Source of the DNA: JBMNRY01 sp050944915
GTDB lineage: Bacteria > Bacillota > Limnochordia > JAAZLZ01
Direction: 5' to 3'
Assembly (NCBI GenBank): GCA_050944915.1
Contig: JBMNRY010000015.1
Location: forward strand, 1-29,997
DNA length: 29,997 bases
The position numbers were made by a program, and so were the translations under genes. Shown here piece after piece: positions 22,016 through 29,997 of the stretch (positions within the stretch are counted from its first letter, which is position 1; the number at the start of each line of letters is the position of its first letter). The notes under the pieces were generated by a model. It was given only the letters and a program-made list of their open reading frames with translations. It did no database searches and was not told the origin of the DNA.

Positions 22016-22044
22016 ATCATATCACAGGGGACCGTTCTTTGCAA
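22016..22044 (-). promoter_or_regulatory. sigma-A promoter of the 6S RNA gene
   Basis: TTGCAA (22044-22039) and TATGAT (22021-22016) are separated by 17 bases on the minus strand. The predicted start is at about 22009, a few bases before the folded 6S RNA begins. Confidence 0.8.
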
Positions 22045-22078
22045 GGTGTTCCCCCAGGCAATAATTCTGGCAAATGGG

Positions 22079-23890
22079 CTAAGATTGCCCTTCTCGGTCC
22101 TTTTTGGTTGCCTTTTTAACCCTTATCTGTAGCTCATTCAGCTGCCCCTCGGCCACAGAACTGGGGGCTTGGGTCATGGGATCGGAACCCCGCTGGGTTT
22201 TGGGGAAGGCGATAACTTCCCTGATGGAATCAGCCTTGGCCAGAAGCATCACCATCCGGTCAAAGCCCAAGGCGATGCCCCCATGGGGTGGTGCCCCATA
22301 CTCAAAGGCCTCTAAGAGGAAGCCGAACTTCTCCCGGGCCTCCTGGGGCTCTAAATTCAATGCGGCAAACATCTGCTCCTGGACCGAGCGGCGGTGGATC
22401 CGAATACTGCCTCCACCCAGTTCAAACCCGTTGAGGACCAAATCGTAGGCTTTGGCCCGAACTTTCCCCGGATCCGTCGCCAACAAGGGCAGATCTTCAT
22501 CTAAAGGCGAAGTAAAGGGATGGTGGACGGCTACATAGCGCTTTTCCTCATCATCATATTCCAACAGGGGAAAATCGAGGACCCAAAGGAAATTGAAGCT
22601 ATCCCTGGGAATCAAATCGAGGCGTCGGCCTAAATGAAGCCTTATTTCCCCGAGAACTTTAGCGGCTGTATCGTGTTCATCGGCTACCAACAGCAGCAGA
22701 TCCCCCGGTTGAGTCTCCATATGGGATTTCAAAGCATCGATCTCCTCTGGTTGGAGGAACTTAGCCACAGGAGATTTGACCTCTTCCTCGCCGATGGCCA
22801 TCCATACCAAGCCCTTGGCCCCCAATTGGGTCGCCAACTCCACCAGCTCATCTAATTCTCTCCGGGTGAAAGAGCCGCATCCAGGGGCCTTTAAACCCTT
22901 AATGGCCCCACCGGAGGCGACCACCTTGGCGAAGACTTGGAAGGAGGATTGGGCGAAAATCCCAGATAGGTCTTCCAGCTCCATACCAAAGCGGGTATCG
23001 GGTTTATCGGAACCATAGCGGGCCATAGCCTCAGCATAGCTCATCCTGGGGAAAGGAGTTGACAACTCCATGCCTAAGGTCTCCCGGAAAACATGGACCA
23101 TTAAACCCTCGGTCATCTCCAGGATATCTTCCCGTTCGATAAAGGCCATCTCCACATCGATTTGGGTGAACTCGGGCTGGCGATCGGCCCGCAGATCCTC
23201 ATCCCGGAAACACCGGGCGATTTGGAAATAGCGCTCTAGCCCCCCGACCATCAGCAGTTGCTTAAAGATCTGGGGTGATTGGGGCAAGGCGTAGAATTCT
23301 CCTGGATGGAGGCGGCTGGGCACCAAGAAGTCCCGGGCCCCTTCGGGGGTGGAACGGGTTAGCATCGGCGTTTCCACCTCGATAAACCCATTGGCGGAAT
23401 AATAATCCCGGACGGCCTTAGCCGCCTTATGGCGTAACACCATGTTCTCCAACATCTCCCGCCGGCGGAGATCTAAATAGCGGTAGCGAAGCCGCAAAGC
23501 TTCATCGATCTCCTGGCTTCCCTTAACGGTATAAATAGGGAAAGGCGGTGTCTTCGATTCGTTGAGGATCTCCAATTCATCGGCGTAAACCTCGATCTCG
23601 CCTGTCTTTAGGTCTGGGTTTTCCATCCCCTCTAACCGGCGGCGGACAACACCACCGATGGTCAAGACATATTCACTCCGTAGTCCCTCGGCCAGGGCAA
23701 AACCCTCGGGAGAGATTACCTCGGGGTTAAAGACCACTTGAACCAGTCCAGTACGATCCCGAAAATCGATGAAGATCAAACCACCGTGATCCCGCCGGCG
23801 CTGGACCCAACCCTGCAGAACCACCCGCTCGTCAATATGTTCGCTGCGTAACGTGCCACAACCCTTTGTCCTTCTTTTACTGGCCATCAT
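22079..23890 (-). CDS. aspS: aspartyl-tRNA synthetase
   Basis: This is a class II synthetase of about 603 residues in the bacterial form. The N-terminal OB-fold anticodon domain contains VVLQGWVQRRRDHGGLIFIDFRDRTGLVQVV. The catalytic core has RYRYLDLRR, motif 2 FRDEDLRADRQPEFTQIDVEM, and motif 3 GIALGFDRMVMLL with PFPKT-like AFPKTQRGSDPMTQAPS. The bacterial GAD insertion lies between motifs 2 and 3. The C-terminus ends in a lysine-rich tail (RVKKATKKDREGQS). The start is one of two tandem ATGs (23890 or 23887) behind AGGAGG, four or seven bases away; the longer form is given. It follows hisS by eight bases, the usual hisS-aspS pairing. Whether it also charges tRNA-Asn cannot be judged from this window. 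Confidence 0.97.
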   Translation of the reverse strand: MMASKRRTKGCGTLRSEHIDERVVLQGWVQRRRDHGGLIFIDFRDRTGLVQVVFNPEVISPEGFALAEGLRSEYVLTIGGVVRRRLEGMENPDLKTGEIEVYADELEILNESKTPPFPIYTVKGSQEIDEALRLRYRYLDLRRREMLENMVLRHKAAKAVRDYYSANGFIEVETPMLTRSTPEGARDFLVPSRLHPGEFYALPQSPQIFKQLLMVGGLERYFQIARCFRDEDLRADRQPEFTQIDVEMAFIEREDILEMTEGLMVHVFRETLGMELSTPFPRMSYAEAMARYGSDKPDTRFGMELEDLSGIFAQSSFQVFAKVVASGGAIKGLKAPGCGSFTRRELDELVELATQLGAKGLVWMAIGEEEVKSPVAKFLQPEEIDALKSHMETQPGDLLLLVADEHDTAAKVLGEIRLHLGRRLDLIPRDSFNFLWVLDFPLLEYDDEEKRYVAVHHPFTSPLDEDLPLLATDPGKVRAKAYDLVLNGFELGGGSIRIHRRSVQEQMFAALNLEPQEAREKFGFLLEAFEYGAPPHGGIALGFDRMVMLLAKADSIREVIAFPKTQRGSDPMTQAPSSVAEGQLNELQIRVKKATKKDREGQS

Positions 23891-23898
23891 GAAACCTC

Positions 23899-25140
23899 CT
23901 AAACTAAAGACCGCCACGGGACTTGCCTTTGTTCACCGGTCTCCATATCCCTAATGGTCACTTCTCCTCGTTCCAATTCCCCTTCGCCGACGATGATTAC
24001 CTCTTGCACCCCTAGCCGATCGGCCCGTTTGAGCTGGGCCTTTAAGCTGCGGCCTTGGACCTCTACTTCCACCCTACGCCCCTGCTTGCGCAGTCCCTGG
24101 GCGATCTCTAAGGCCACGGGGCCAGTCCCGGACCCTAAAAAAGCCACAAAGACATCGACCTGGTCCAAGGTGGGCAGTTTCTTACCCGCCGCTTCTAAAG
24201 CTAAGAGAATCCGCTCTAAACCGGCGGCAAAACCGACGGCCGGAGTGGGCTTGCCGCCACACTCTTCCACCAAACCATCGTAGCGTCCACCACCGGCGAT
24301 AGCCGCCTGGGCTCCGATATCGGAACTGATGACCTCAAAGACTGTTTTCGTATAATAATCGAACCCACGGACTAGACGGGGATTCATCTCATAGGGAATC
24401 TCCAGGGCTTGTAAATAGCTTTGCAGTTCAGCCAGATGGTCGGCACATTCGGAACACAGATATTCATCCATCCCCGGCAGGCCGGCCAACCGCTCTTGAC
24501 AGCCCTCCTCCTTACAATCCAGAATCCGCATGGGATTCCGCTCCCAGCGGCTTTGGCAACTGGAACAGAGGCCTTCCAAATGGGGTTTTGTCAGCTCCTT
24601 GAGCTTTTCCCGATAGTTGGGTCGACACTGGGGACAACCGATGCTGTTCAGCTGGATATGTAAGTCGACCAGGCCCATCTCCCGGAAAATACTGGTGGCC
24701 AAATCGATACATTCGGCATCAACCATAGGGCTTTGACTGCCGATGGCTTCGATGCCCAACTGGTGAAACTGGCGATACCGACCGGCCTGGGGCCGCTCAT
24801 AGCGAAACATCGGTCCGTAATAGTATAACCGGGCGGGACCGGCAGTCCCATACAACTTATTCTCCAAATAGGCCCTGACTACCGGGGCTGTGCCCTCGGG
24901 ACGTAGGGTGAGGCTGCGACCACCCCGATCGGAAAAGGTATACATCTCCTTTTCCACAATATCGGTAGCTTCCCCGATACCCCGTTCGAAGAGCTCCGTA
25001 TGTTCGAAGATGGGGGTGCGGATCTCCTGGTAGGCAAACTGCCCACAGACCCTGCGGATGACCTCCTCCATATACTGCCATTTCTGCGTTTCCTCAGGCA
25101 ACAAATCCCGGGTCCCCCGGGGTGCGCTAAAATTGGCCAT
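23899..25140 (-). CDS. hisS: histidyl-tRNA synthetase
   Basis: This 413-residue class II synthetase begins MANFSAPRGTRDLLPEE. Motif 1 lies in the YQEIRTPIFEHTELFERGIGEATD region. Motif 2 is at 107-127, with RLYYYGPMFRYERPQAGRYRQFHQLGIEA. Histidine-specific motifs include LVRGFDYYTKTVFEV (256-270) and GGGRYDGLVEECGG. The insertion domain carries cysteine pairs C169/C172, C192/C195 and C229/C232 plus C209 and C214, a probable metal-binding arrangement common in related HisRS. The start is ATG 25140-25138, with AAAGGAG nine bases upstream; a TTG eight codons earlier has no ribosome binding site. A hairpin terminator precedes the gene and no clear promoter follows it, so expression depends on read-through or an unseen promoter. 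Confidence 0.97.
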   Translation of the reverse strand: MANFSAPRGTRDLLPEETQKWQYMEEVIRRVCGQFAYQEIRTPIFEHTELFERGIGEATDIVEKEMYTFSDRGGRSLTLRPEGTAPVVRAYLENKLYGTAGPARLYYYGPMFRYERPQAGRYRQFHQLGIEAIGSQSPMVDAECIDLATSIFREMGLVDLHIQLNSIGCPQCRPNYREKLKELTKPHLEGLCSSCQSRWERNPMRILDCKEEGCQERLAGLPGMDEYLCSECADHLAELQSYLQALEIPYEMNPRLVRGFDYYTKTVFEVISSDIGAQAAIAGGGRYDGLVEECGGKPTPAVGFAAGLERILLALEAAGKKLPTLDQVDVFVAFLGSGTGPVALEIAQGLRKQGRRVEVEVQGRSLKAQLKRADRLGVQEVIIVGEGELERGEVTIRDMETGEQRQVPWRSLV

Positions 25141-25162
25141 CACAGCCAGCTCCTTTCGATCC

Positions 25163-25192
25163 AAGAAAGAGTGGTGGCAGCCGCCACCACTC
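25163..25192 (-). terminator. hairpin terminator or attenuator between the foldase gene and hisS
   Basis: A perfect 10-bp stem (GAGTGGTGGC with GCCACCACTC, 25192-25183 and 25178-25169 on the minus strand) with a four-base loop is followed by TTTCTT (25168-25163). The T-tract is imperfect, so termination may be partial and leave some read-through into hisS-aspS. Confidence 0.65.
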
Positions 25193-25215
25193 CCTAAAAC
25201 TCTGTAAATACTCCC

Positions 25216-26667
25216 TTAAGGAAGGGCGTCCTCTTCCGTTTCTGCTTCTTCTTGTTCCATCGCTTCTTCTTCCATGCTGCGCATCTGTTCTTCCAACTGA
25301 ACCTTCAACTCTTCGATGCGCTCATCCACGATTTCCACTTCTTCCATCCGGTCCATCTGGCGGAGGAGACCGGAAACCTGCAATTGGGTTAGGAAATCAT
25401 AGGGTGCCCGCTCCGAAGCCCGCAGGAAGGATTGGACAGCATCATCTTCCCGTTCTACCTCTAAATAGGTCAACCCTAACAGCAAATGCAGCTGGGCATC
25501 GCTATCTACTTGCTCGATAGCCTTTTCCAGTTGGGCTACCCCTTCTTCATAGGCTTCTTTTTCAATATAGGCTTGGGCTAAAGTCACCCGCAAGTAAGCA
25601 TCTTCAGGCTGATTTTCAACAGCCAGTTGATACTCATCGATGGCCCCATCGAGATCCCCTTGGATCAACAGACCATGGGCCCGAATCTGGGGATCGTGGA
25701 CGACCACATCGGCCTGCTCCCTCAATCCTTGGAGGAAATCCCTAGTCGCTTGATCAACCTTCTGGTTGCGCAAACGTTCCCCTAAGGAATCTCGCACTTC
25801 CGCGTATTCTTCATCATCGGCAGTTTTGCGATCTAGGACCTTAATAATATGGTAACCATATTGGCTTTCGACTAATTCACTGACTTCTCCTACTTCCAAG
25901 GCGAAAGCAGCCTCTTCAAAGGGCGCGACCATTTGTCCCCGGGAGAAAAAGCCTAATTCGCCCCCGGCTTCCCTGGTCCCTTCATCTTGAGAGTAGTTTC
26001 GGGCCAGTTCGGCGAAATCGGCGCCGGCGGCTAATTGAGCCAAGATTTCTTCCCCTTGGGACCGGGCTGCCTCTAGGGCCTCTTCTCCCTCACCATCGGG
26101 TTTAATGAGGATGTGGGCGGCGTTAACTTCTTCATAGGCCCTTTCGATTTCCTCTTCGGTGATGGTTACCTCCTGGCGTAAGTTGGCCAAGACCTTCTCG
26201 ACCTTCAGACTATCTTCCAGTAGAGATCGGAAGGTGTTTTCCGTCAGGTTGCTCAACTGCAGCTGTTCCCGGAAGATTTCTTCCGAGGGGAAACTAGCTT
26301 TGATTTCGTCTAACCGGGCGTTAACTTCCTTGCGGCTGACGGAAATCTTCTGCCTTTTCGCCTCCTGAAGGAGCAGGACCTCGTTGATCAAACCCTCCAT
26401 GGTGTTATACCGGGCGGCTTGGACCAACATAGGCGTAACCCGAGCCCCTAACATCTCCTGCTGCTGGAGGTTAAACTGAAGATTTTCCAGGAACACAGCC
26501 CAGGGGATCCCTTGACCGTTAACTACCGCGATGTTCTGGGCCATGGCCGTCTGCCCGCTCTTGTTGGCCAAATAGGCGGAAATCCCTCCGTAAAACAGGG
26601 ACGCGACAAAGGCGATGGCGACGACGATGACGATGCCGCGCATGTTTTTGCGTAGTTTATTAAACAT
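25216..26667 (-). CDS. membrane-anchored parvulin-type peptidyl-prolyl isomerase (SurA/PrsA-like) with C-terminal TPR repeats
   Basis: This is a 483-residue extracytoplasmic foldase. The N-terminus is a basic start and a transmembrane helix (about 11-33) without a lipobox, so it is an anchored, not lipidated, protein. A SurA-N-like chaperone domain spans about 45-175. The parvulin rotamase domain (about 183-280) has AAHILIKPDGEG, ADFAELARNYSQDEGTREAGGELGFFSRGQMVAPFEEAAFAL and SQYGYHIIKVLDR. Then follow tetratricopeptide-like repeats (about 325-430, e.g. GDLDGAIDEYQLAVENQPEDAYLRVTLAQAYIEK) and an acidic coiled tail rich in Glu. The TPR part may recruit partner proteins. The start is ATG 26667-26665 with AGGAGG ten bases upstream. 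It has its own sigma-A promoter and a hairpin terminator, so it forms its own transcription unit before hisS. Confidence 0.88.
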   Translation of the reverse strand: MFNKLRKNMRGIVIVVAIAFVASLFYGGISAYLANKSGQTAMAQNIAVVNGQGIPWAVFLENLQFNLQQQEMLGARVTPMLVQAARYNTMEGLINEVLLLQEAKRQKISVSRKEVNARLDEIKASFPSEEIFREQLQLSNLTENTFRSLLEDSLKVEKVLANLRQEVTITEEEIERAYEEVNAAHILIKPDGEGEEALEAARSQGEEILAQLAAGADFAELARNYSQDEGTREAGGELGFFSRGQMVAPFEEAAFALEVGEVSELVESQYGYHIIKVLDRKTADDEEYAEVRDSLGERLRNQKVDQATRDFLQGLREQADVVVHDPQIRAHGLLIQGDLDGAIDEYQLAVENQPEDAYLRVTLAQAYIEKEAYEEGVAQLEKAIEQVDSDAQLHLLLGLTYLEVEREDDAVQSFLRASERAPYDFLTQLQVSGLLRQMDRMEEVEIVDERIEELKVQLEEQMRSMEEEAMEQEEAETEEDALP

Positions 26668-26723
26668 AGAATAATTGCCTCCTAATCCAGTATTATCAAT
26701 GGTTTAAGGCCTATTTCATCGTC

Positions 26724-26753
26724 ATTGTACTTCATGAAAAGGAAGCCTGTCAA
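26724..26753 (-). promoter_or_regulatory. sigma-A promoter for the parvulin-TPR gene
   Basis: TTGACA (26753-26748) and TACAAT (26729-26724) are separated by 18 bases on the minus strand, starting six bases beyond the stop of the MBL hydrolase gene. The predicted start is near 26716, with a leader of about 50 bases. Confidence 0.75.
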
Positions 26754-26758
26754 CCAAT

Positions 26759-27385
26759 TCACGAACGACGGCAAAAGGGATTATCCCTTCGCTCCTGTTC
26801 GATACTCGTCGAGGCTCCATGACCGGGATGAACCATGATTTCCCCTGGTAAGTCCATCAATTTTTCCAGGGATTTGGCAAGCTGAACCCCAGAACCCCCG
26901 GGCAAATCAGTCCGCCCCACGGAACCCTGAAAGAGGGTATCGCCGCTAAAGAGGTGCTCCCCGATCAGATAACAGACACCTCCCGGCGTATGTCCCGGGG
27001 TATGCAAGACCTGGATTTCCAAATGGGCCAAAGACAGCTTTTCTCCTCCCTGGAGAAGCTCATCGGCGGGAGGGCCATGGATCAATTCCACATCGGGAAT
27101 ATAACAAGATAGGTTTTCCTCCGGTGTGGTGAGATAGGAGGCATCATCGGCATGGATATAAATCGAACATTCCTTGTTTTTCGCCCAAGCTAAAGCGCCG
27201 ATATGGTCCGCATGGCCGTGGGTACAAAGGACCGCCACCGGATTCTTGCCTAGTTCCTCGAGACGCTTTTCGATCAATTCTTCCCCGCCGCCGGGATCGA
27301 TGAGGAGACATTCATCACCATCCCGGGGATAGAGAATATAGCAGTTCGCTTGGCCCCAACCGACCATAACCCGTTGGAATTCCAT
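26759..27385 (-). CDS. MBL-fold metallo-hydrolase (glyoxalase II-like)
   Basis: This is a 208-residue metallo-beta-lactamase-fold hydrolase. The metal ligands are in THGHADHIG (H56, H58, D60, H61), H132 in HTPGHTPGG, D149 in FSGDTLF and H186 in MVHPGHG, a complete two-metal set. The compact length and motif set match the YqgX-type hydrolases found after rel-dtd in Bacillota. Some act on thioesters such as S-lactoyl-bacillithiol; the substrate here is not known. The start is ATG 27385-27383 (MEFQRVMVGWGQANCYIL), with AGGAGG six bases upstream. A longer frame running into dtd would have a non-homologous N-terminus. It starts 11 bases after dtd. Confidence 0.9.
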   Translation of the reverse strand: MEFQRVMVGWGQANCYILYPRDGDECLLIDPGGGEELIEKRLEELGKNPVAVLCTHGHADHIGALAWAKNKECSIYIHADDASYLTTPEENLSCYIPDVELIHGPPADELLQGGEKLSLAHLEIQVLHTPGHTPGGVCYLIGEHLFSGDTLFQGSVGRTDLPGGSGVQLAKSLEKLMDLPGEIMVHPGHGASTSIEQERRDNPFCRRS

Positions 27386-27396
27386 GAACATCCTCC

Positions 27397-27846
27397 TTAA
27401 AAGGCCCCTCGACTTTCGAGCAAGAGGGTCACCGGCCCATCGTTGGTGATTTCCACCTGCATATGGGCTCCGAAGACACCGGTGGCCACCGGCACACCTA
27501 AGGCCGTGAGCTCCTCTACAAAGGCCTGGTACAAGGGCTCCGCTTCCTGGGGCGGCGCCGCCTCGGTGAAACTGGGCCTCCGGCCTTTCCGGCAATCACC
27601 CAACAGGGTGAACTGGGAAACAGCCAGCACTTCTCCTCCCACATCCAGCAAAGAAGTGTTTAATTTGCCCTCTCCATCGGGGAACACCCGCAAATGGGCG
27701 ATCTTCTCCGCTAGATAATGGGCATCGGCCTCGGTATCCCCCCGCTGGATCCCTAACAAGACGACGAACCCCTTGTCCACCTGTCCCACAACTTTTCCAT
27801 CCACCAGCACAGCTCCAGAGGAACAACGTTGAATTACAGCCCGCAC
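27397..27846 (-). CDS. dtd: D-aminoacyl-tRNA deacylase
   Basis: This 149-residue enzyme, exactly the family length, hydrolyses D-amino acids from mischarged tRNA and keeps them out of protein. It begins VRAVIQRCSSGAVLVDG. It carries the two signature elements of the active site at the dimer interface: SQFTLLGDCRKGRRPSF (77-93) and the cross-subunit Gly-cisPro in NDGPVTLLLES (135-145). The start is GTG 27846-27844, with AAAGGAG six bases upstream; an earlier in-frame ATG lies inside the upstream gene. It follows the (p)ppGpp synthetase gene by 13 bases, the usual rel-dtd pairing. Confidence 0.97.
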   Translation of the reverse strand: MRAVIQRCSSGAVLVDGKVVGQVDKGFVVLLGIQRGDTEADAHYLAEKIAHLRVFPDGEGKLNTSLLDVGGEVLAVSQFTLLGDCRKGRRPSFTEAAPPQEAEPLYQAFVEELTALGVPVATGVFGAHMQVEITNDGPVTLLLESRGAF

Positions 27847-27859
27847 CCTTGACTCCTTT

Positions 27860-29997
27860 CTAGGTGGGAAAGGCCCGATAGACCTCGACCACACCGTCCA
27901 CCTGCCGAATCCGGTCCATGATGGCCTTCATCTGTTCCACACCGCTTATATCGACCACTAGATCGATATAAGCCATCCGCTGCCTATTAATCCTCGCGTT
28001 AACCCCTTCGATAGTCGTCTTTTGCTCGCTGACGGCGGTCATGATATTGGTTAGGAGATTCTCCTTATCGAAGGCTTCCACATGGATTTCCACCGGATAG
28101 GTACCCCGGCGTTCTTCCGACCAGCGGACGTCAATCATCCGTTGGGGATCGGCCTCTAACGCGGTGATATTGGGACAATCGGCCCGATGGACCGACACAC
28201 CCCTGCCCCTGGTGATATAACCGACGATTTTATCCCCAGGAACCGGATTGCAGCATTTAGATATGCGCACCAAGACATTATCGATCCCCTTGATTTCGAT
28301 CCCTTGGGCTGCTCCCCGGGGCCCCTTGGCCGTCGGTTTTCGCTTCTGCCGGCGCATTTCCTGCCGGATGGCTTCCAATTCCCGGGTGCCGATGATCCGG
28401 CCTAAGGCTTGGGCCGCCGTCACCTTACCAAAGCCGATGCTGGCCAAGAGATCGTCGGCGGCGACAAAACCGAATCGCTTTGCGGCTTCGGCCAACTTCT
28501 CCGTCTTGAGGACCTCATGGGCTTCCAGCCCATATTTCTTGCCTTCCTTCTCCAGGCTTTCCCGGCCCCTGATGATGCTCTCTTCCTTTTGGCTCTCCTT
28601 CAGCCAAGCCCGGATCTTGTTCCGAGCCTTGGAGGTTTTGACGAAACCCAGCCAATCCTGGCTGGGGGAAGCATGTTTGGAAGTGAGAATTTCGACGAAC
28701 TCACCATTTTTCAGTTTGTAATCTAAGGGCACCAACCGTCCGTCGACCTTAGCCCCGTTACACTGCAGACCGATGGCCGTATGGACGCTAAAGGCGAAAT
28801 CGATGGGTGTGGCTCCCGCCGGCAAGCTTTTCACATCCCCCTTGGGAGTAAAAACAAAGACCTCATCTTCAAACAAGTCGATCTTTAAGGTCTCCATGAA
28901 CTCCTGGGGATCTTTCATATCCTTGAGCCATTCCATCACTTCCCGAAGCCAAGCCATCTTGGCCTCGAACTCCTGGTTGGCCTTGCCCCCTTCTTTGTAG
29001 ATCCAGTGGGCGGCGATTCCCTTTTCCGCCACCCGATGCATCTCATGGGTCCGGATCTGGATCTCCACCGGCTCTCCCACCGGACCGATGACCGTCGTAT
29101 GGAGGGATTGATACATATTAGATTTGGGCATGGCCACGTAATCTTTAAACCGACCAGGGACCGGCTTCCACAGAGTGTGAACGATCCCCAACACACCGTA
29201 ACAATCCTTGACCGTCTCGACTAATACCCGCACGCCCATCAAATCGTAGACCTCATGGAAATCCTTTCCCTGGGTCTGCATTTTATGGTAAATGCCGTAG
29301 AAATGCTTATTCCTTCCCTGAAGTTCCGCTTTAATCCCTACCTCATCCAACTTCTCCCGCAGTTGGGTCAGCACCAGCTGCAAATTCCCTTCCCGCTCCT
29401 GCCGCTGGGAAGCCACCAACTCCACCAGCCGATAGTACTCCTGGGGATCGAGGAATCGCAAGGCCAGATCTTCCATTTCCCACTTCAAACTCCACATCCC
29501 CAACCGATGGGCCAAGGGGGTGTAGATCTCAAGGGTCTCCTTGGCGATCTTCCGCTGCCGCTCCGGAGGCAAATAGCGCAAGGTACGCATGTTGTGCAAC
29601 CGATCGGCCAACTTGATCAAAATGACCCGCAAATCCTTGGCCATGGCCAAAAACATCTTCCGCAAATTCTCGGCCTGTTGTTCTTCCTTGGACTGGGTGG
29701 GGATTTTGCTTAGTTTGGTCACCCCATCGACTAAGCGTAGGACTTCCTCACCGAAGGACTCCTCCAACTCCTCGGGGGTCACCTTCGTATCTTCCAAAAC
29801 ATCATGTAGGAGGCCGGCGGTGATGGTGACCACATCCAACTCCAACTCGGCGAGGATCTTCGCTACTTCCAAGGGATGGTGGTAATAGGATTCTCCCGAA
29901 TCCCGATATTGGCCACGGTGCATCTGCCGAGCAAAATTGCAAGCCTTTTCTAATATGCTCAGATCGGCCATTGGATTATATGATTGGACCCGGGCAT
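27860..29997 (-). CDS. relA: bifunctional (p)ppGpp synthetase/hydrolase RelA/SpoT (Rel), 5' end off the window
   Basis: More than 710 residues are visible. Numbering from the internal ATG at 29971-29969, the HD hydrolase domain has YYHHPLEVAKIL and HDVLED (56-61). The synthetase domain has GRNKHFYGIYHKMQ, VYDLMGVRVLVE, RFKDYVAMPKSNMYQSLHTTV and EIQIRTHEMHRVAEKGIAAHW. RFKD is the RxKD form associated with bifunctional enzymes, not the ExDD of synthetase-only RelA. A TGS domain (DEVFVFTPKGDVKSLPAGATPIDFAFSVH), a zinc-finger/RIS part (ISKCCNPVPGDKIVGYITRGRGVSVHRADCPN) and a C-terminal ACT domain follow. The frame stays open upstream of that ATG as RVQSYNP, a typical Rel N-terminal sequence, and the ATG lacks a ribosome binding site. 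The true start therefore lies beyond position 29997. The enzyme governs the stringent response and heads the dtd-MBL operon. Confidence 0.96.
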   Translation of the reverse strand, partial: ARVQSYNPMADLSILEKACNFARQMHRGQYRDSGESYYHHPLEVAKILAELELDVVTITAGLLHDVLEDTKVTPEELEESFGEEVLRLVDGVTKLSKIPTQSKEEQQAENLRKMFLAMAKDLRVILIKLADRLHNMRTLRYLPPERQRKIAKETLEIYTPLAHRLGMWSLKWEMEDLALRFLDPQEYYRLVELVASQRQEREGNLQLVLTQLREKLDEVGIKAELQGRNKHFYGIYHKMQTQGKDFHEVYDLMGVRVLVETVKDCYGVLGIVHTLWKPVPGRFKDYVAMPKSNMYQSLHTTVIGPVGEPVEIQIRTHEMHRVAEKGIAAHWIYKEGGKANQEFEAKMAWLREVMEWLKDMKDPQEFMETLKIDLFEDEVFVFTPKGDVKSLPAGATPIDFAFSVHTAIGLQCNGAKVDGRLVPLDYKLKNGEFVEILTSKHASPSQDWLGFVKTSKARNKIRAWLKESQKEESIIRGRESLEKEGKKYGLEAHEVLKTEKLAEAAKRFGFVAADDLLASIGFGKVTAAQALGRIIGTRELEAIRQEMRRQKRKPTAKGPRGAAQGIEIKGIDNVLVRISKCCNPVPGDKIVGYITRGRGVSVHRADCPNITALEADPQRMIDVRWSEERRGTYPVEIHVEAFDKENLLTNIMTAVSEQKTTIEGVNARINRQRMAYIDLVVDISGVEQMKAIMDRIRQVDGVVEVYRAFPT

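Noticed and set aside
23887..25200. T-box leader for hisS-aspS
   Set aside because: The gap before hisS is about 75 bases and holds only a hairpin and ribosome binding site; no GGTGGNACCGCG motif is present.
27386..27595. N-terminal extension of the MBL hydrolase overlapping dtd
   Set aside because: The extra 70 residues are an out-of-frame reading of dtd with no homology, and a perfect AGGAGG sits before the shorter start.
29969..29971. ATG as the real Rel start
   Set aside because: No ribosome binding site precedes it, and the in-frame upstream RVQSYNP matches the usual Rel N-terminus, so the gene is cut by the window edge.
1..29997. CRISPR arrays, insertion sequences, prophage, tRNA/rRNA genes or defence systems
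   Set aside because: No regularly spaced repeats, transposase or phage proteins, tRNA-like folds or known defence motifs were seen on either strand.

Overview
This window looks like chromosome from an endospore-forming member of the Bacillota, probably a clostridial or deeper anaerobic lineage. The evidence is a pro-sigma-K-like reading frame at the left edge and a gene order matching the Bacillus/Clostridium core blocks: rel-dtd, hisS-aspS-6S RNA-tcdA, rarA-iscR-iscS-iscU-mnmA, and (AI-2E permease)-alaS-ireB-ruvX-DUF1292-mltG-trhP. Strong AGGAGG ribosome binding sites, GTG/TTG starts and consensus TTGACA/TATAAT promoters fit too. Ferredoxin-type and ferritin-like redox proteins suggest an anaerobic or microaerobic life. 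Species cannot be named from this sequence.

All but one gene is on the minus strand, so transcription runs right to left. From the right: a bifunctional (p)ppGpp synthetase/hydrolase (its 5' end lies off the window), D-aminoacyl-tRNA deacylase and an MBL-fold hydrolase. Next is a membrane-anchored parvulin foldase fused to TPR repeats (own promoter), then hisS and aspS. A 6S RNA gene with its own promoter and terminator follows, then tcdA translationally coupled to an opine-dehydrogenase-like gene. The only plus-strand gene is a small ferritin-like di-iron protein; it shares a bidirectional terminator with the opine-dehydrogenase-like gene. Then come rarA and an Fe-S/tRNA-thiolation operon: an IscR-like Rrf2 regulator with a promoter and operator-like dyad, iscS, iscU, mnmA and a small membrane protein, closed by a strong terminator.

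The left half begins with an AI-2E-family permease. Then comes the alaS operon with a consensus promoter at 13212-13240: alaS, ireB, an aldo/keto reductase-ferredoxin fusion, ruvX, a DUF1292 gene, mltG with an internal promoter, and a U32-family tRNA hydroxylation gene, ending in a terminator near 6015. Next is a self-contained uptake locus: an IclR-type regulator followed by livJ-livH-livM-livG-livF, driven by a perfect TTGACA-17-TATAAT promoter with an IclR-like near-palindrome just downstream of the predicted start. A T-box-type antiterminator/terminator then sits between livF and the sigma-K-like gene.

Most of the window is conserved housekeeping. I see no CRISPR array, insertion sequence, phage gene, tRNA/rRNA gene or defence system. 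The most unusual item is the T-box-like leader in front of the sigma-K-like gene, which would place a late sporulation sigma factor (or a decayed older target) behind a tRNA-sensing attenuator. Secondary points of interest are the coupling of the opine-dehydrogenase-like gene to tcdA, the redox fusion gene inserted in the ireB-ruvX block, and the IclR-controlled transporter of unknown substrate.
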